Assembly (NCBI RefSeq): GCF_900239185.1
Contig: NZ_OENA01000066.1
Span: forward strand, 1 to 64,000
Direction of reading: 5' to 3'
DNA: 64,000 nucleotides
Source: Tenacibaculum finnmarkense
GTDB taxonomy: Bacteria > Bacteroidota > Bacteroidia > Flavobacteriales > Flavobacteriaceae
The notes below the pieces were generated by a model. It did not search any database, was not told the origin of the DNA, and was given only the letters and a program-made list of their open reading frames with translations. Of the stretch, positions 17,952 to 26,781 are shown one piece after another. The first letter of the stretch is position 1. Every line of letters starts with the position of its first letter. The position numbers were made by a program, and so were the translations under genes.

Positions 17952-19196
17952 TTATTTTTTAAACTCAGAAATAGTTTTCTTAATAATAGCGATACAATCC
18001 ATTAATTGCGCTTCAGTCATCACTAAAGGTGGTGCAAAACGGATAATATTTCCGTGTGTTGGTTTTGCTAATAATCCGTTATCACGTAACTTCATACAAA
18101 TATCCCAAGCAGTTGAGCTTTCTTCAGTATCGTTAATTAAAACAGCGTTTAATAACCCTTTTCCTCTTACAGACAATACTAAATCACTTTCTTTTGCAAA
18201 TTCAGCTAATTCAGCTCTAAAAATTTGCCCTAAACGCTCTGCATTATCCGCTAAATTCTCATCTAATATAACTTCTAAAGCAGCCGTTGCTACAGCAGCA
18301 GCAATTGGGTTACCACCAAAAGTAGAACCGTGATTTCCTGGCTTAATAACATCCATAACGTTGTTATCAGCTAAAACAGCAGACACAGGATATGCTCCTC
18401 CTGAAATCGCTTTTCCTAAAATTAAAATATCTGCTTTTACATTTTCATGGTCAATAGCTAACATTTTACCAGTACGTGCAATTCCTGTTTGAACCTCATC
18501 AGCGATAAATAATACATTGTGTTTTGCACACAAAGCTTTTGCCGCAGCTAAATATCCTTCTGAAGGTACGTAAACACCCGCTTCTCCTTGAATTGGCTCT
18601 ACTAAGAAACCAGCAATATTCTTATCGCTTTCTAAAGTTTCTTCTAAAGCTTTTAAGTTATTATATTCTATTTTAATAAATCCGTTTGTAAATGGACCAA
18701 AGTTCTTACGAGCTACAGGATCATTAGAAAAAGAAATAATGGTAGTAGTACGCCCATGAAAGTTATTTTCACAAACAACTATTTGCGCATCATTTTCGTT
18801 AATTCCTTTTACTTCATAAGCCCATTTTCTACATAATTTTAAAGCCGTTTCAACAGCTTCAGCACCAGTATTCATTGGTAATAATTTGTCAAAACCAAAA
18901 AGTTCAGTAGCAAATTTCTCATATTTCCCTAAGATATCGTTATAAAAAGCACGAGAAGTTAACGTTAATGTCTTTGCTTGGTTTACCATTGCATCTACAA
19001 TTCTTGGATGACAATGCCCTTGGTTTACTGCAGAATATGCTGATAAAAAATCATAATATTTTTTTCCTTCAACATCCCATACGTGTACACCTTCACCTTT
19101 ACTCAGTACTACTGGTAACGGGTGGTAATTATGTGCTCCGTACTTGTTTTCTAATTCAATCGCTTCTTGCGACGTTAATTGTTTTAAATCAGCCAT
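17952..19196 (-). CDS. rocD: Ornithine aminotransferase
   Basis: 414 residues from the chosen start [16 protein letters not shown] (ATG at 19196), which agrees with family length; an in-frame ATG at 19259 would add 21 residues unlike the family. Class III PLP aminotransferase: [30 protein letters not shown] and the PLP lysine in [11 protein letters not shown]. The ornithine branch is indicated by [13 protein letters not shown] and EPIQGEAGV. It converts ornithine and 2-oxoglutarate to glutamate semialdehyde and glutamate, linking arginine breakdown to proline. Monocistronic. Confidence 0.93.
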   Translation of the reverse strand: MADLKQLTSQEAIELENKYGAHNYHPLPVVLSKGEGVHVWDVEGKKYYDFLSAYSAVNQGHCHPRIVDAMVNQAKTLTLTSRAFYNDILGKYEKFATELFGFDKLLPMNTGAEAVETALKLCRKWAYEVKGINENDAQIVVCENNFHGRTTTIISFSNDPVARKNFGPFTNGFIKIEYNNLKALEETLESDKNIAGFLVEPIQGEAGVYVPSEGYLAAAKALCAKHNVLFIADEVQTGIARTGKMLAIDHENVKADILILGKAISGGAYPVSAVLADNNVMDVIKPGNHGSTFGGNPIAAAVATAALEVILDENLADNAERLGQIFRAELAEFAKESDLVLSVRGKGLLNAVLINDTEESSTAWDICMKLRDNGLLAKPTHGNIIRFAPPLVMTEAQLMDCIAIIKKTISEFKK

Positions 19197-19627
19197 TTTA
19201 AAAATAATTTTAGGTTTGTACTTTGGTTTAAACAAAGCATCGTTTAGCATATTTACCATGCAAACATTTATAAATCTCGCTAAGCAAGTAAAATAAGCGT
19301 TCCTTATCTACCTTTATCCTTCCGAAGAGGTTTCGAAAATTCAGCGTGGGAAAGAAATCATCCCTAAAAAGAGTTGCAATTTACTAAATATTAAATAGCT
19401 TTTAAAGCCTTGGTCTTACATTTTTTTAACAAAAACAAAACTTCTAATTATTCATCGTTTATTCATCGTATTCTTATCTTTTAACACCCCCCTTTTACAG
19501 TTTTAATTAGCGGTTATAAATCAATATATTACAAGTATATTTTGTTTAATTATTTTCTTTAATTAAACAAAAATTAAATTTATTTAACCAACTATAAAAG
19601 TGACTAAAAAGAAAAATAAGGGTCATA
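19197..19627. promoter_or_regulatory. Intergenic region upstream of the MscS-like gene
   Basis: 431 bases with no ORF I trust. It holds AACACCCCCCTTTTA at 19483-19497 and a perfect 13-bp hairpin at 19540-19572 (TTTTGTTTAATTA / TAATTAAACAAAA, loop 7). The hairpin is followed by A and T rather than a long T run and lies 55 bases before the next start, so it may be an operator or leader structure. No clean TAnnTTTG box was found. Confidence 0.5.
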
Positions 19628-20833
19628 ATGATAACTAAAAACCAAAATATTATGAATCAGATATTAAATACTTACAATCAAATTACAGGCAGTTTTGGTA
19701 AACCAATTAGCGCTTTACTTATTATTGTGCTAGGATGGCTAATTGCCAAATTAATAAAAACACTAATCGATAAAATAAGCGACAGCAGTGGTTTAAATAA
19801 CACGCTAAGCAATAGCAAAGTGCGTTTTGGTGACTTAATTTCAAAATTAGCATACTATTTAATAATGATCTTTGTTTTTATGTTAGCTCTAGACAAACTA
19901 GGAATGACAAGCGTTTTAGAGCCAATTAAAGGATTATTAAACGGGTTTACTCAATTTATTCCTAATATTGTAGGCGCAGGGCTTGTAGGCTATATTGGTT
20001 ATATGCTAGCTACTATAGTTTCTGAATTAGTGGGCTTATCGGGAGGAACAATTCAAAAATTTGCACCAAAATTAAACCTACCTGAAAATATTAATATTGT
20101 TACTATCCTTAAAAAGGTTGTATTTATTTTTATATTTATTCCGCTTTTAATTGCCGCTTTAAATATTTTAAATATTGAATCTATTTCTGAACCAGCAACA
20201 AACATGCTAGAGATTTTCTTTGCTGCAATTCCTAAAATATTAGTTGCTACATTAATCTTAATTATTTTTGTTATTGGTGGTAAGTTTTTAAGTAATTTAA
20301 TTAAAGATTTATTAGATAGTTTAAACTTAAACGAAATATTAAAAAGCGCTAATTTAGATTCTTTTACAGGTAAAGCAAATGTTGAAAAATTAATTTCAAA
20401 TATTGTATATGCTTTTATCGTATTATTTGGTGTAATGACTGCTATTGATAAATTAGAATTCAGCAAGCTTTCTGAAATTATGAATACCGTTTTAAACCTT
20501 GCAGGAAATATTTTATTCGGATTACTTATTTTAGCAATCGGAAATTGGATTGCAACTATCGCTTCTAAAAACTTTATGAAAAGTGATGACAATAAATTTG
20601 TAGGAAGTATTGTTAAAGTTGCTATTTTGGCAGTTTTCTTAGCAATCGGATTAGGTAAAATGGGTATTGCTGATGATATTATCAATTTAGCGTTCGGAAT
20701 AACACTTGGCGCAGTAGCATTAACAGTAGTACTTTCTTTTGGATTAGGTGGTCGTGAGGCTGGCGGTAAACAAATGGAAAAAATATTAAATAAATTTAGC
20801 AAAAACACAAATGATGTTGCCGATAAAAAATAA
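19628..20833 (+). CDS. Mechanosensitive channel-related membrane protein (conserved TM-helix repeats)
   Basis: 401 residues with many hydrophobic segments. Four repeated helix modules, each starting like LIIVLGWLIAKLI, VGYIGYMLATIV, LIIFVIGGKFLSNLI and LLILAIGNWIATIA, match the conserved TM helix (PF05552) found in cyanobacterial and Bacteroidota MscS relatives. There is no C-terminal MscS beta domain; the protein ends after GLGGREAGGK. It probably acts in the inner membrane as a channel or channel-like protein. ATG at 19652 (MNQILNTYN) is an alternative start. Monocistronic with a terminator. Confidence 0.8.
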   Translation: MITKNQNIMNQILNTYNQITGSFGKPISALLIIVLGWLIAKLIKTLIDKISDSSGLNNTLSNSKVRFGDLISKLAYYLIMIFVFMLALDKLGMTSVLEPIKGLLNGFTQFIPNIVGAGLVGYIGYMLATIVSELVGLSGGTIQKFAPKLNLPENINIVTILKKVVFIFIFIPLLIAALNILNIESISEPATNMLEIFFAAIPKILVATLILIIFVIGGKFLSNLIKDLLDSLNLNEILKSANLDSFTGKANVEKLISNIVYAFIVLFGVMTAIDKLEFSKLSEIMNTVLNLAGNILFGLLILAIGNWIATIASKNFMKSDDNKFVGSIVKVAILAVFLAIGLGKMGIADDIINLAFGITLGAVALTVVLSFGLGGREAGGKQMEKILNKFSKNTNDVADKK

Positions 20834-20863
20834 GGTTAAAACAACGGCTATCAACTAATTACA

Positions 20864-20890
20864 AAAGCACCTCTATTGAGGTGCTTTTTT
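20864..20890 (+). terminator. Terminator of the MscS-like gene
   Basis: AAAGCACCTC / GAGGTGCTTTTTT, 31 bases after the stop. Confidence 0.9.
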
Positions 20891-21052
20891 ATTAAAATAA
20901 AAATGGATATTTTAATTGGTTTACAAGTATTTTTAAGTGACCTTTAAGCAGCAAATGTATCTTACTTATAGTGAAGATAAATACCGCATATTTTTCATCA
21001 AAAAAACAACTTACTTAAATTCTTATAAACCTAAATCAAATTATAAAAAAAA

Positions 21053-21541
21053 ATGAAAAAGACCTTACTTTTTATGCTATTTTTAGCTACAATTTCAACA
21101 ACTATTGGCTGTAAAACGACCGCATCGGCGGTAAACACCAAACTAGACAATAAAACCGAAAAAATCCTAAAAGGAAACTGGACTATTAGCGCAGTCAATT
21201 ACACAGGTGCTAACTTATTTAAAGTAACCTCGTTTAATATTGCCGATTCTAACTGTTTTGTAGGAAGTAATTGGAGTTTTATTTCTAACAATAACAAAGG
21301 GCAAATGAGCCTTAACAACCCGAGTACTTCTTGTGTTGATTTTAATTCGCCAACTACTTGGTACATTAACAAAGATGGAAATTTTGTATTAAAAATAATC
21401 AACAGTCATAAAGCGAAAAACGTAAATAATGGCTTTGTTTTAAACATCAATAACTTAACACAAACAAGTTTTGATTTAGTTGATAAAATTAACGTTGCAG
21501 GTGCAATTAAAAACATCACTTACTCTTTTCAAAGAAAATAA
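21053..21541 (+). CDS. Lipocalin-like lipoprotein
   Basis: 162 residues. Lipobox TIGC puts the lipid on Cys20. The mature part begins with KILKGNWTISAVNY, a lipocalin-type first strand with the GxW motif, and continues as short beta strands (GSNWSFISNN, GQMSLNN, TWYINKDGNFVLKI) consistent with a small barrel. Ligand unknown. It precedes an OmpA-family lipoprotein by 67 bases; such pairs are common in Flavobacteriia, so the two are probably co-expressed envelope proteins. Confidence 0.8.
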   Translation: MKKTLLFMLFLATISTTIGCKTTASAVNTKLDNKTEKILKGNWTISAVNYTGANLFKVTSFNIADSNCFVGSNWSFISNNNKGQMSLNNPSTSCVDFNSPTTWYINKDGNFVLKIINSHKAKNVNNGFVLNINNLTQTSFDLVDKINVAGAIKNITYSFQRK

Positions 21542-21608
21542 TACAACACTCATTTAGCAGTAAAAATCACATACTTTTAAAAACAACATCATTTTTAAAA
21601 AATACATC

Positions 21609-22304
21609 ATGAAAAAAACAATTATTTATAGCTTTTCGGTTTTAGTTCTAACAAGTAGTTTACTTACTTCTTGTGGCGCTGTTAAAAATGCTAATAACAC
21701 CCAAAAAGGAGCCGTAATTGGTACTACTGCGGGCGCAATTTTAGGCGCTGTTCTTGGTAATAATTTAGGGAATGGTAAAAACTCAGAACTAGGCGCTGTT
21801 TTAGGAGGCGTTGTAGGTGGTGTTGCCGGCGGAACTATCGGTAATAAAATGGACAAACAAGCCCGTGAAATTAAAGAAGTTTTACCCGGAGCTGAAGTAG
21901 AAAGAGTTGGTGAAGGAATTATGCTTACTTTAGGTGAAAGTGCCGTTCGCTTTAACACCAATAAATCGAGTTTAACAACAGCTGCTAAAGCAAATTTAGA
22001 CAAATTAGTTCCTGTTTTTGAAAGCTATAACAATACCGATATTGTAATTTATGGCTATACCGATAGTACTGGTAGGGCTGAATACAACCTAACTCTTTCG
22101 GGTAAAAGAGCCGATGCGGTAAGAAATTACTTAGCTAGTAAAGGACTTTCAGCAAGCCGATTTAAAACCAAAGGTTTAGGAATTAACGACCCAATTGCCT
22201 CTAACCAAACAAAAGAAGGAAGAAGTAAAAACAGGCGTGTTGAATTTGCTATTGTAGCTAACCAACAAATGATTAAAGAAGCGAAACAAGAAGTAAAACA
22301 ATAA
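21609..22304 (+). CDS. OmpA-family lipoprotein with glycine zipper
   Basis: 231 residues. Lipobox LTSC (Cys22), then a glycine-zipper hairpin (about 35-82) with repeated GAxLGAVLG and GGVVGGVAGG, then an OmpA C-terminal domain (about 105-220). Peptidoglycan-binding residues are in YGYTDSTG (Asp) and KNRRVEF (Arg). It should tether the outer membrane to peptidoglycan, like YiaD. Ends with a charged tail. Terminator follows directly. Confidence 0.92.
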   Translation: MKKTIIYSFSVLVLTSSLLTSCGAVKNANNTQKGAVIGTTAGAILGAVLGNNLGNGKNSELGAVLGGVVGGVAGGTIGNKMDKQAREIKEVLPGAEVERVGEGIMLTLGESAVRFNTNKSSLTTAAKANLDKLVPVFESYNNTDIVIYGYTDSTGRAEYNLTLSGKRADAVRNYLASKGLSASRFKTKGLGINDPIASNQTKEGRSKNRRVEFAIVANQQMIKEAKQEVKQ

Positions 22305-22323
22305 GAATTTCGTTATTTTATAT

Positions 22324-22353
22324 AAAAGGCTACTCAAATGAGTAGCCTTTTTT
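22324..22353 (+). terminator. Terminator of the lipocalin-OmpA unit
   Basis: AAAGGCTACTCA / TGAGTAGCCTTTTTT, 20 bases after the stop. Confidence 0.9.
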
Positions 22354-22385
22354 GTGCAATCAATCCATAACTTTTCATAATTTTG
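22352..22385 (+). promoter_or_regulatory. Promoter of the rlmD operon
   Basis: TTG at 22352-22354, 23-base spacer, TAATTTTG at 22378-22385; ATG at 22407 leaves a short leader. Confidence 0.6.
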
Positions 22386-22406
22386 CAAACTTATACATAA
22401 CAGAAG

Positions 22407-23858
22407 ATGCCACGTAGAGAACGAAATAAATTTGTAAGAAAGAATCAAGTTTTAGAATTAAGAATTGAAGATTATGCTTTTGGAGGAAAAGGAATCGCAA
22501 GAATAAAATCCGAAGAAGGTAGTTTTGTTGTTTTTGTACCTAATACGTTACCAGGTCAATTGGTAAAAGCACAAATTAGCAAATCGAGTAAAAAATATGC
22601 CGAAGCAAAATTAATTGATGTTTTAGAAGCGTCAAAAGATGAAGTTGCCCTGCCTTTTCAAGACATTCCAGGAGCACCTTATATTCAATTACCCATTGAA
22701 TTACAACATCAATATAAAAAAGAAAGTACCTTATCGTTATTTAAAAGGATTGGTAAAGTTGAAAATATTGAAGACTTATTTGATGAATTTATCAGCTCTC
22801 CAAACGTATTTCACTACAGAAATAAAATGGAATATGGTTTTTCAGCAATTGGATATGATAGAGTTAACAAAACCGATGCCGATTTTTTTACCTTAGGATT
22901 TAAACGCCGTGGAACTTGGTGGATGGGTGATAACCTAAACAAAGATTCTGGTTTATTTGACACCCAAGTTGAAGACAGCTTAAAAATAATTCGTGAATAC
23001 TGTGAAAAAACAGGTTTAGCGCCTTGGCACGGACCAAAAAGAGAAGGTTTCTTCCGATATTTCGTAGTACGTAAATCGTACAAAACCAACGAATTATTAT
23101 TTAATTTAGTAACTACTTCTGCTGATTTACCAAAATTTGACATGCCCGCTTTTGTGAGTTTATTAAAAGATATTTTTGGAGATCGTTTAGCAGGATTACT
23201 ACACACAATTAACGATGAAGTTGGCGATAGAACCATTGCAACATCAGGAAGTATTGAGCTTATTACTGGTAAAGATAAAATTGTGGAAGAATTATTAGGT
23301 TTAAATTTTGAAATTAGCATGAAAAGCTTTTTTCAAACGAATCCTAAATCGGCAGAAAAACTATACACCAAAGTAGTTGATTATGCTTTAGAAAACAAAG
23401 AAGCTATTGACAACACCGTTGTAATGGATTTATTCTGTGGAACAGGAACTATCGGGCAAATTTTAGCATCAAGAAGTGAAAATGCCAAAATAGTTGGAGT
23501 TGATATTGTAGCCTCTGCAATTGAAGATGCCAAAGAAAATGCCAAACGAAATAACATTGAAGGCTTACAATTTTATGCTGCCGATGTTGGTAAATTTTTA
23601 TATGAACATCCGCAGTATCAAAATAAAATTAAAACCATTATTTTAGATCCTGCTCGTGCTGGTATTGCTCCGAAAACATTGCGTAAAATCATCCGCTTAA
23701 ATGCCGACAGAATGGTCTATGTTTCTTGTAATCCTGCAACACAGGCTCGTGATACTGAAGAATTAATGAACGCTGGTTATAAACTAAAAAAGATTAGTTT
23801 AGTAGATCAGTTTCCGCACACAGCACATATAGAAACTGTTGTTTTATTCGAAAAATAA
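22407..23858 (+). CDS. rlmD: RlmD/TrmA-type 23S rRNA (uracil-5-)-methyltransferase
   Basis: 483 residues. N-terminal TRAM domain (about 12-75: LELRIEDYAFGGKGIARI), C-terminal SAM-dependent fold with DLFCGTGTIGQ, LDPARAGI and catalytic Cys441 in YVSCNPATQ; the final general-base region is HTAHIETVV. It should methylate C5 of a uridine in 23S rRNA. Odd feature: where E. coli RlmD has four cysteines for a [4Fe-4S] cluster, this protein reads ALPFQDIPGAPYIQLP (81-96) with none, so the cluster is lost. First gene of an operon with DUF6452 and DUF6048 proteins. The exact uridine (1939 or 747) is not provable. Confidence 0.85.
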   Translation: MPRRERNKFVRKNQVLELRIEDYAFGGKGIARIKSEEGSFVVFVPNTLPGQLVKAQISKSSKKYAEAKLIDVLEASKDEVALPFQDIPGAPYIQLPIELQHQYKKESTLSLFKRIGKVENIEDLFDEFISSPNVFHYRNKMEYGFSAIGYDRVNKTDADFFTLGFKRRGTWWMGDNLNKDSGLFDTQVEDSLKIIREYCEKTGLAPWHGPKREGFFRYFVVRKSYKTNELLFNLVTTSADLPKFDMPAFVSLLKDIFGDRLAGLLHTINDEVGDRTIATSGSIELITGKDKIVEELLGLNFEISMKSFFQTNPKSAEKLYTKVVDYALENKEAIDNTVVMDLFCGTGTIGQILASRSENAKIVGVDIVASAIEDAKENAKRNNIEGLQFYAADVGKFLYEHPQYQNKIKTIILDPARAGIAPKTLRKIIRLNADRMVYVSCNPATQARDTEELMNAGYKLKKISLVDQFPHTAHIETVVLFEK

Positions 23859-23882
23859 ACCTTTTACCTTATTAATTATTAA

Positions 23883-24359
23883 ATGAAAAAATATATCCTT
23901 CTTTTGTGTAGTTGTTTTATAGGATTTTCAGCTTGTGAAAAAGATGATTTCTGTATTCAAAACCCTGTAACACCTAACTTAGTGTTGCGTTTTTATGATA
24001 AAAAAGATACTTCTAAAAAAAAGAAGGTTACCCGTTTTTCTATTATAGCACAAGGTAAAGACAGTCTTTTTGTAAATAAAGAAGCTGATTCAATAAATAT
24101 CCCTTTAAACAGTTTGGCTACCCAAACTGTTTATACCTTAAAAATGAATGCTACCGATAATTTAGCAATCAATAACAAAATAGCGACATTAACTATAAAT
24201 TATAAGCCCGAACAAGCTTATGTTTCTCGTTCGTGTGGCTATAAAGTTATTTTTAATGATGTAAATTTAAAGCATACAGGTTGGATTGATAACATATCAA
24301 CTTCTGAAATTACGACTATTGACAATCAAACAAAAGCACATGTACAAGTATATTATTAG
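23883..24359 (+). CDS. DUF6452 family lipoprotein
   Basis: 158 residues. Signal peptide II with lipobox FSAC (Cys18) followed by EKDD, an acidic run that in Bacteroidota can direct lipoproteins to the cell surface. Start of the mature part: FCIQNPVTPNLVLRFYDK, typical of DUF6452. A second Cys near the C-terminus (SRSCGYKV) could pair with Cys24. Function unknown. It lies 24 bases after rlmD and overlaps the next gene by 20 bases. Confidence 0.8.
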   Translation: MKKYILLLCSCFIGFSACEKDDFCIQNPVTPNLVLRFYDKKDTSKKKKVTRFSIIAQGKDSLFVNKEADSINIPLNSLATQTVYTLKMNATDNLAINNKIATLTINYKPEQAYVSRSCGYKVIFNDVNLKHTGWIDNISTSEITTIDNQTKAHVQVYY

Positions 24360-25038
24360 TAGCTATTTACTATTTGTTTCTGTAAATGGTTTTTCTCAGA
24401 AAACAGCATCATCTGAAATAAAAAAAGACACGCTAACCTATAAAACACGTACAGGTTTACGTTTAGGTGTTGATATCAGCAAACCCGCATTAGCAATTGT
24501 TGACAAAAGTTACAGTGGTTTAGAATTTGTAGGTGATTATCGTGTTTCTAAAAATTGGTATGTAGCCGCCGAAGTAGGCTACGAAGAAGAAATTAGCTTT
24601 GAAGACTTTACCTGTTCAACCGCCAAAGGAAATTTTATTCGGCTTGGTGCTAACTACAATGCCTATAAAAATTGGCTAGACATGAATAACGAAATTTATG
24701 TTGGCTTTAGGTATGCTGCGGCGCTTTTTGATCAAACTTTAAATAGCTATAAAACAAATGTTGGCACGCCTTATTTTCCTTCAAACACTATAAAAAAACC
24801 GATTACAGAAACAGGGCTTACCGCACATTGGACTGAAATTCAACTAGGTATTAAAGTAGAAACATTTAAAAACTTATTTTTAAGCGCAGGCGTTTCTTAT
24901 AAGGTAATGCTTCACTTAAACGATCAAAAAAACTTTAAAACATTATATGCCCCAGGCTTCAATCGTGTTTTTGAAAGCAATACTGGTTTTGGGTTTAATT
25001 ACAGCATTTCCTACTTTATTCCTTTTGTTAATAACTAA
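24340..25038 (+). CDS. DUF6048 family outer-membrane-like protein
   Basis: 232 residues from ATG 24340, which gives a proper signal peptide (MYKYIISSYLLFVSVNGFSQ); an upstream in-frame ATG at 24286 would bury it. The mature chain is rich in alternating strands (GLEFVGDYRVSKNWYVAAEV, NEIYVGFRYAAALF, NTGFGFNYSISYFIPF) and ends in Phe/Tyr-rich strands, as in small beta-barrel outer-membrane proteins. Overlaps the DUF6452 gene by 20 bases, so translation is probably coupled. The gene trio rlmD-DUF6452-DUF6048 recurs in Flavobacteriaceae. Confidence 0.8.
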   Translation: MYKYIISSYLLFVSVNGFSQKTASSEIKKDTLTYKTRTGLRLGVDISKPALAIVDKSYSGLEFVGDYRVSKNWYVAAEVGYEEEISFEDFTCSTAKGNFIRLGANYNAYKNWLDMNNEIYVGFRYAAALFDQTLNSYKTNVGTPYFPSNTIKKPITETGLTAHWTEIQLGIKVETFKNLFLSAGVSYKVMLHLNDQKNFKTLYAPGFNRVFESNTGFGFNYSISYFIPFVNN

Positions 25039-25100
25039 TTTAAGCTACTAAGCCTTATTTTTACTACCTTTACACCTTGTAATCATTAAACTTATTAACA

Positions 25101-26048
25101 ATGAATAAAATTCCAAGCGTAAATTTAGCAGATTTTTTATCTGAAGATAAAAATAGAAAACAAAAATTTATCAATGAAATTGGTGACGCTTATCAAAACA
25201 TCGGTTTTGTAGCTTTAAAAGGTCATTTTTTAGATGATGAGTTAGTTGATAATTTATATACTGAAATTAAAAACTTTTTCGATTTACCAACCGAGATAAA
25301 AGAGAAATATGAAATTCCTGGTATTGGCGGACAAAGAGGTTATATTTCTTTTGGAAAAGAAAGTGCTAAAGGAAAAAAAGAAGGCGATTTAAAAGAATTC
25401 TGGCATTTTGGGCAGTATGTAGATGCGGCATCTAAATACGCTAAAGAATATCCTGAAAATGTAAACGTTGAAGAACTTGCTAAGTTTAATGAAATAGGTA
25501 AAAAAACCTATCAAATGCTAGAGAAAACAGCCAAATATGTGCTACGTTCATTGGCGTTACATTTAGATTTAGAGGAAACTTACTTTGATAATTTCATTAA
25601 AGATGGAAACAGTATTTTGCGTCCTATCCACTACCCGCCTATTCAAAGCGAACCTAAAGGTGCTGAAAGAGCAGCTGCTCATGGCGATATTAATTTAATT
25701 ACCTTATTAATGGGTGCGCAAGGAAAAGGATTGCAAGTTCAAAACAATAATGGTGATTGGCTTGATGCCGTTGCGCAACCTGATGAATTGATGATTAATG
25801 TGGGTGATATGTTGTCGCGCCATAGTAATAATAAATTAAAATCAACCATACATCGAGTAACCAATCCGCCGAAAGAATTATGGGGAACATCGCGTTATTC
25901 AATTCCATTTTTTATGCACCCTGTTTCTGATATGAAATTAGATGTTTTAGAAAATTGTATTGACCAGCAAAACCCAAAACAATTTGAAGATATTACCGCT
26001 GGTGAATTTTTAGACGAACGCCTACGTGAATTAGGCTTAAAAAAATAA
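25101..26048 (+). CDS. 2-oxoglutarate/Fe(II)-dependent oxygenase, isopenicillin N synthase-like
   Basis: 315 residues, the normal length of this family. N-terminal DIOX_N segment (IPSVNLADFL...) and jelly-roll domain with iron ligands His194 and Asp196 (AAAHGDINLITLL) and His251 (TIHRVTNP), plus RYS (265-267) for 2-oxoglutarate. It is likely a cytosolic oxygenase with unknown substrate; isopenicillin synthase itself is not implied. Followed after 27 bases by the SUI1 gene. Confidence 0.9.
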   Translation: MNKIPSVNLADFLSEDKNRKQKFINEIGDAYQNIGFVALKGHFLDDELVDNLYTEIKNFFDLPTEIKEKYEIPGIGGQRGYISFGKESAKGKKEGDLKEFWHFGQYVDAASKYAKEYPENVNVEELAKFNEIGKKTYQMLEKTAKYVLRSLALHLDLEETYFDNFIKDGNSILRPIHYPPIQSEPKGAERAAAHGDINLITLLMGAQGKGLQVQNNNGDWLDAVAQPDELMINVGDMLSRHSNNKLKSTIHRVTNPPKELWGTSRYSIPFFMHPVSDMKLDVLENCIDQQNPKQFEDITAGEFLDERLRELGLKK

Positions 26049-26075
26049 GCCAAAAAAACAACAATATAAACAAGC

Positions 26076-26399
26076 ATGGATTTTAAAGATCAATTAAAAA
26101 ACTTATTTCCCGATCATCAAGAAAGCGAAGTAAAGGTTGAAAAAAAGTCAGCAATTTGGCTACAAGACGACCCGATACTTTGTAAGTATGAAAAACGCAA
26201 AGGAAAACCTACTACTATTTTAGATGGCTATACCGGCGCTACCGAAGATTTTAAAAAATTAGCCAAAGAGATTAAAACCAAACTTAGTGTTGGTGGTAGT
26301 TTTAAGGATGATAAAATAATTATCCAAGGTGATTATCGTGATAAAATCATGCAAATTTTAAAAGATAAAGGCTTTAACGTTAAACGTGTTGGAGGTTAA
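26076..26399 (+). CDS. SUI1/eIF1-like translation factor (YciH family)
   Basis: 107 residues. The SUI1 domain is recognisable from YEKRKGKPTTILDGYTGA, LAKEIKTKLSVGGSFKDDKI and IQGDYRDKIMQILKDKGF. Bacterial members resemble eukaryotic eIF1 and E. coli YciH, which affects start-codon fidelity. Second gene after the 2OG oxygenase, then a strong terminator. Confidence 0.92.
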   Translation: MDFKDQLKNLFPDHQESEVKVEKKSAIWLQDDPILCKYEKRKGKPTTILDGYTGATEDFKKLAKEIKTKLSVGGSFKDDKIIIQGDYRDKIMQILKDKGFNVKRVGG

Positions 26400-26408
26400 T
26401 CTAAATCA

Positions 26409-26452
26409 TAAAAAAAAGTGTTAGAATTTACAAATTCTAACACTTTTTTTTA
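26409..26452 (+). terminator. Terminator of the oxygenase-SUI1 operon
   Basis: AAGTGTTAGAATTT / AAATTCTAACACTT with A and T tracts on both sides. Confidence 0.93.
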
Positions 26453-26454
26453 TT

Positions 26455-26640
26455 TTAAGAGCCTAGCCTCCAAAAAATTTTGTAACATCAAAATAGTATG
26501 GCAAGGGTTTAAAACCCTTGTTTTAAAAATAAAAATGCGTCAAACTGAATTTAGTTCAGTTTCACATCCTGATTTGCCGTCGTTTTTTGCCACTATATTT
26601 TTTCAGATGAAATTGAAACAAATTCTAATTATCTTTTAAG
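26455..26640. repeat. Repeat cluster between convergent genes
   Basis: Contains TTAAGAGCCTAGCC (26455-26468), a diverged copy of the AGAGCCTGTTTAA end; the palindrome GCAAGGGTTTAAAACCCTTG (26501-26520); and CGTCAAACTGAATTTAG followed by TTCAGTTTCACATCC and TGATTTGCCGT (26538-26582), which includes the hairpin CTGAATTTAGTTCAG. The last module recurs at 45597-45680 and 47201-47268. Confidence 0.7.
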
Positions 26641-26666
26641 TTTAAAATTTTCTTTGTAGCAAAACC

Positions 26667-26755
26667 CCCTAGCCCCGATTGAAGCATTTGTTTGAGCTCC
26701 TTTTTTGATTTTTTTCAAAAAAGAGCGAGTGCGGAAAGCGGGAAATTGCTTCAAA
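26667..26755 (+). repeat. Dispersed hairpin repeat R, copy 4
   Basis: CCTAGCCCCGATTGAAGC, GAGCTC, inner stem CTTTTTTGA / TCAAAAAAG, GCGAGTGCGGAAAGCGGG, GAAATTGCTTCAA. It begins (in the peroxidase direction) 27 bases after the cytochrome c peroxidase stop. Confidence 0.88.
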
Positions 26756-26781
26756 TAAATATCAAAGAAAACAAATACTTT

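Noticed and set aside
17785..18333. Plus-strand open frame of ~180 codons
   Set aside because: It begins in a hairpin repeat and terminator and then runs antisense to rocD, whose reading frame is strongly conserved.
20053..20808. 251-codon minus-strand frame opposite the MscS-like gene
   Set aside because: Shadow of the sense gene: low-complexity Ile/Asn/Lys composition, no promoter or ribosome site, no family resemblance.
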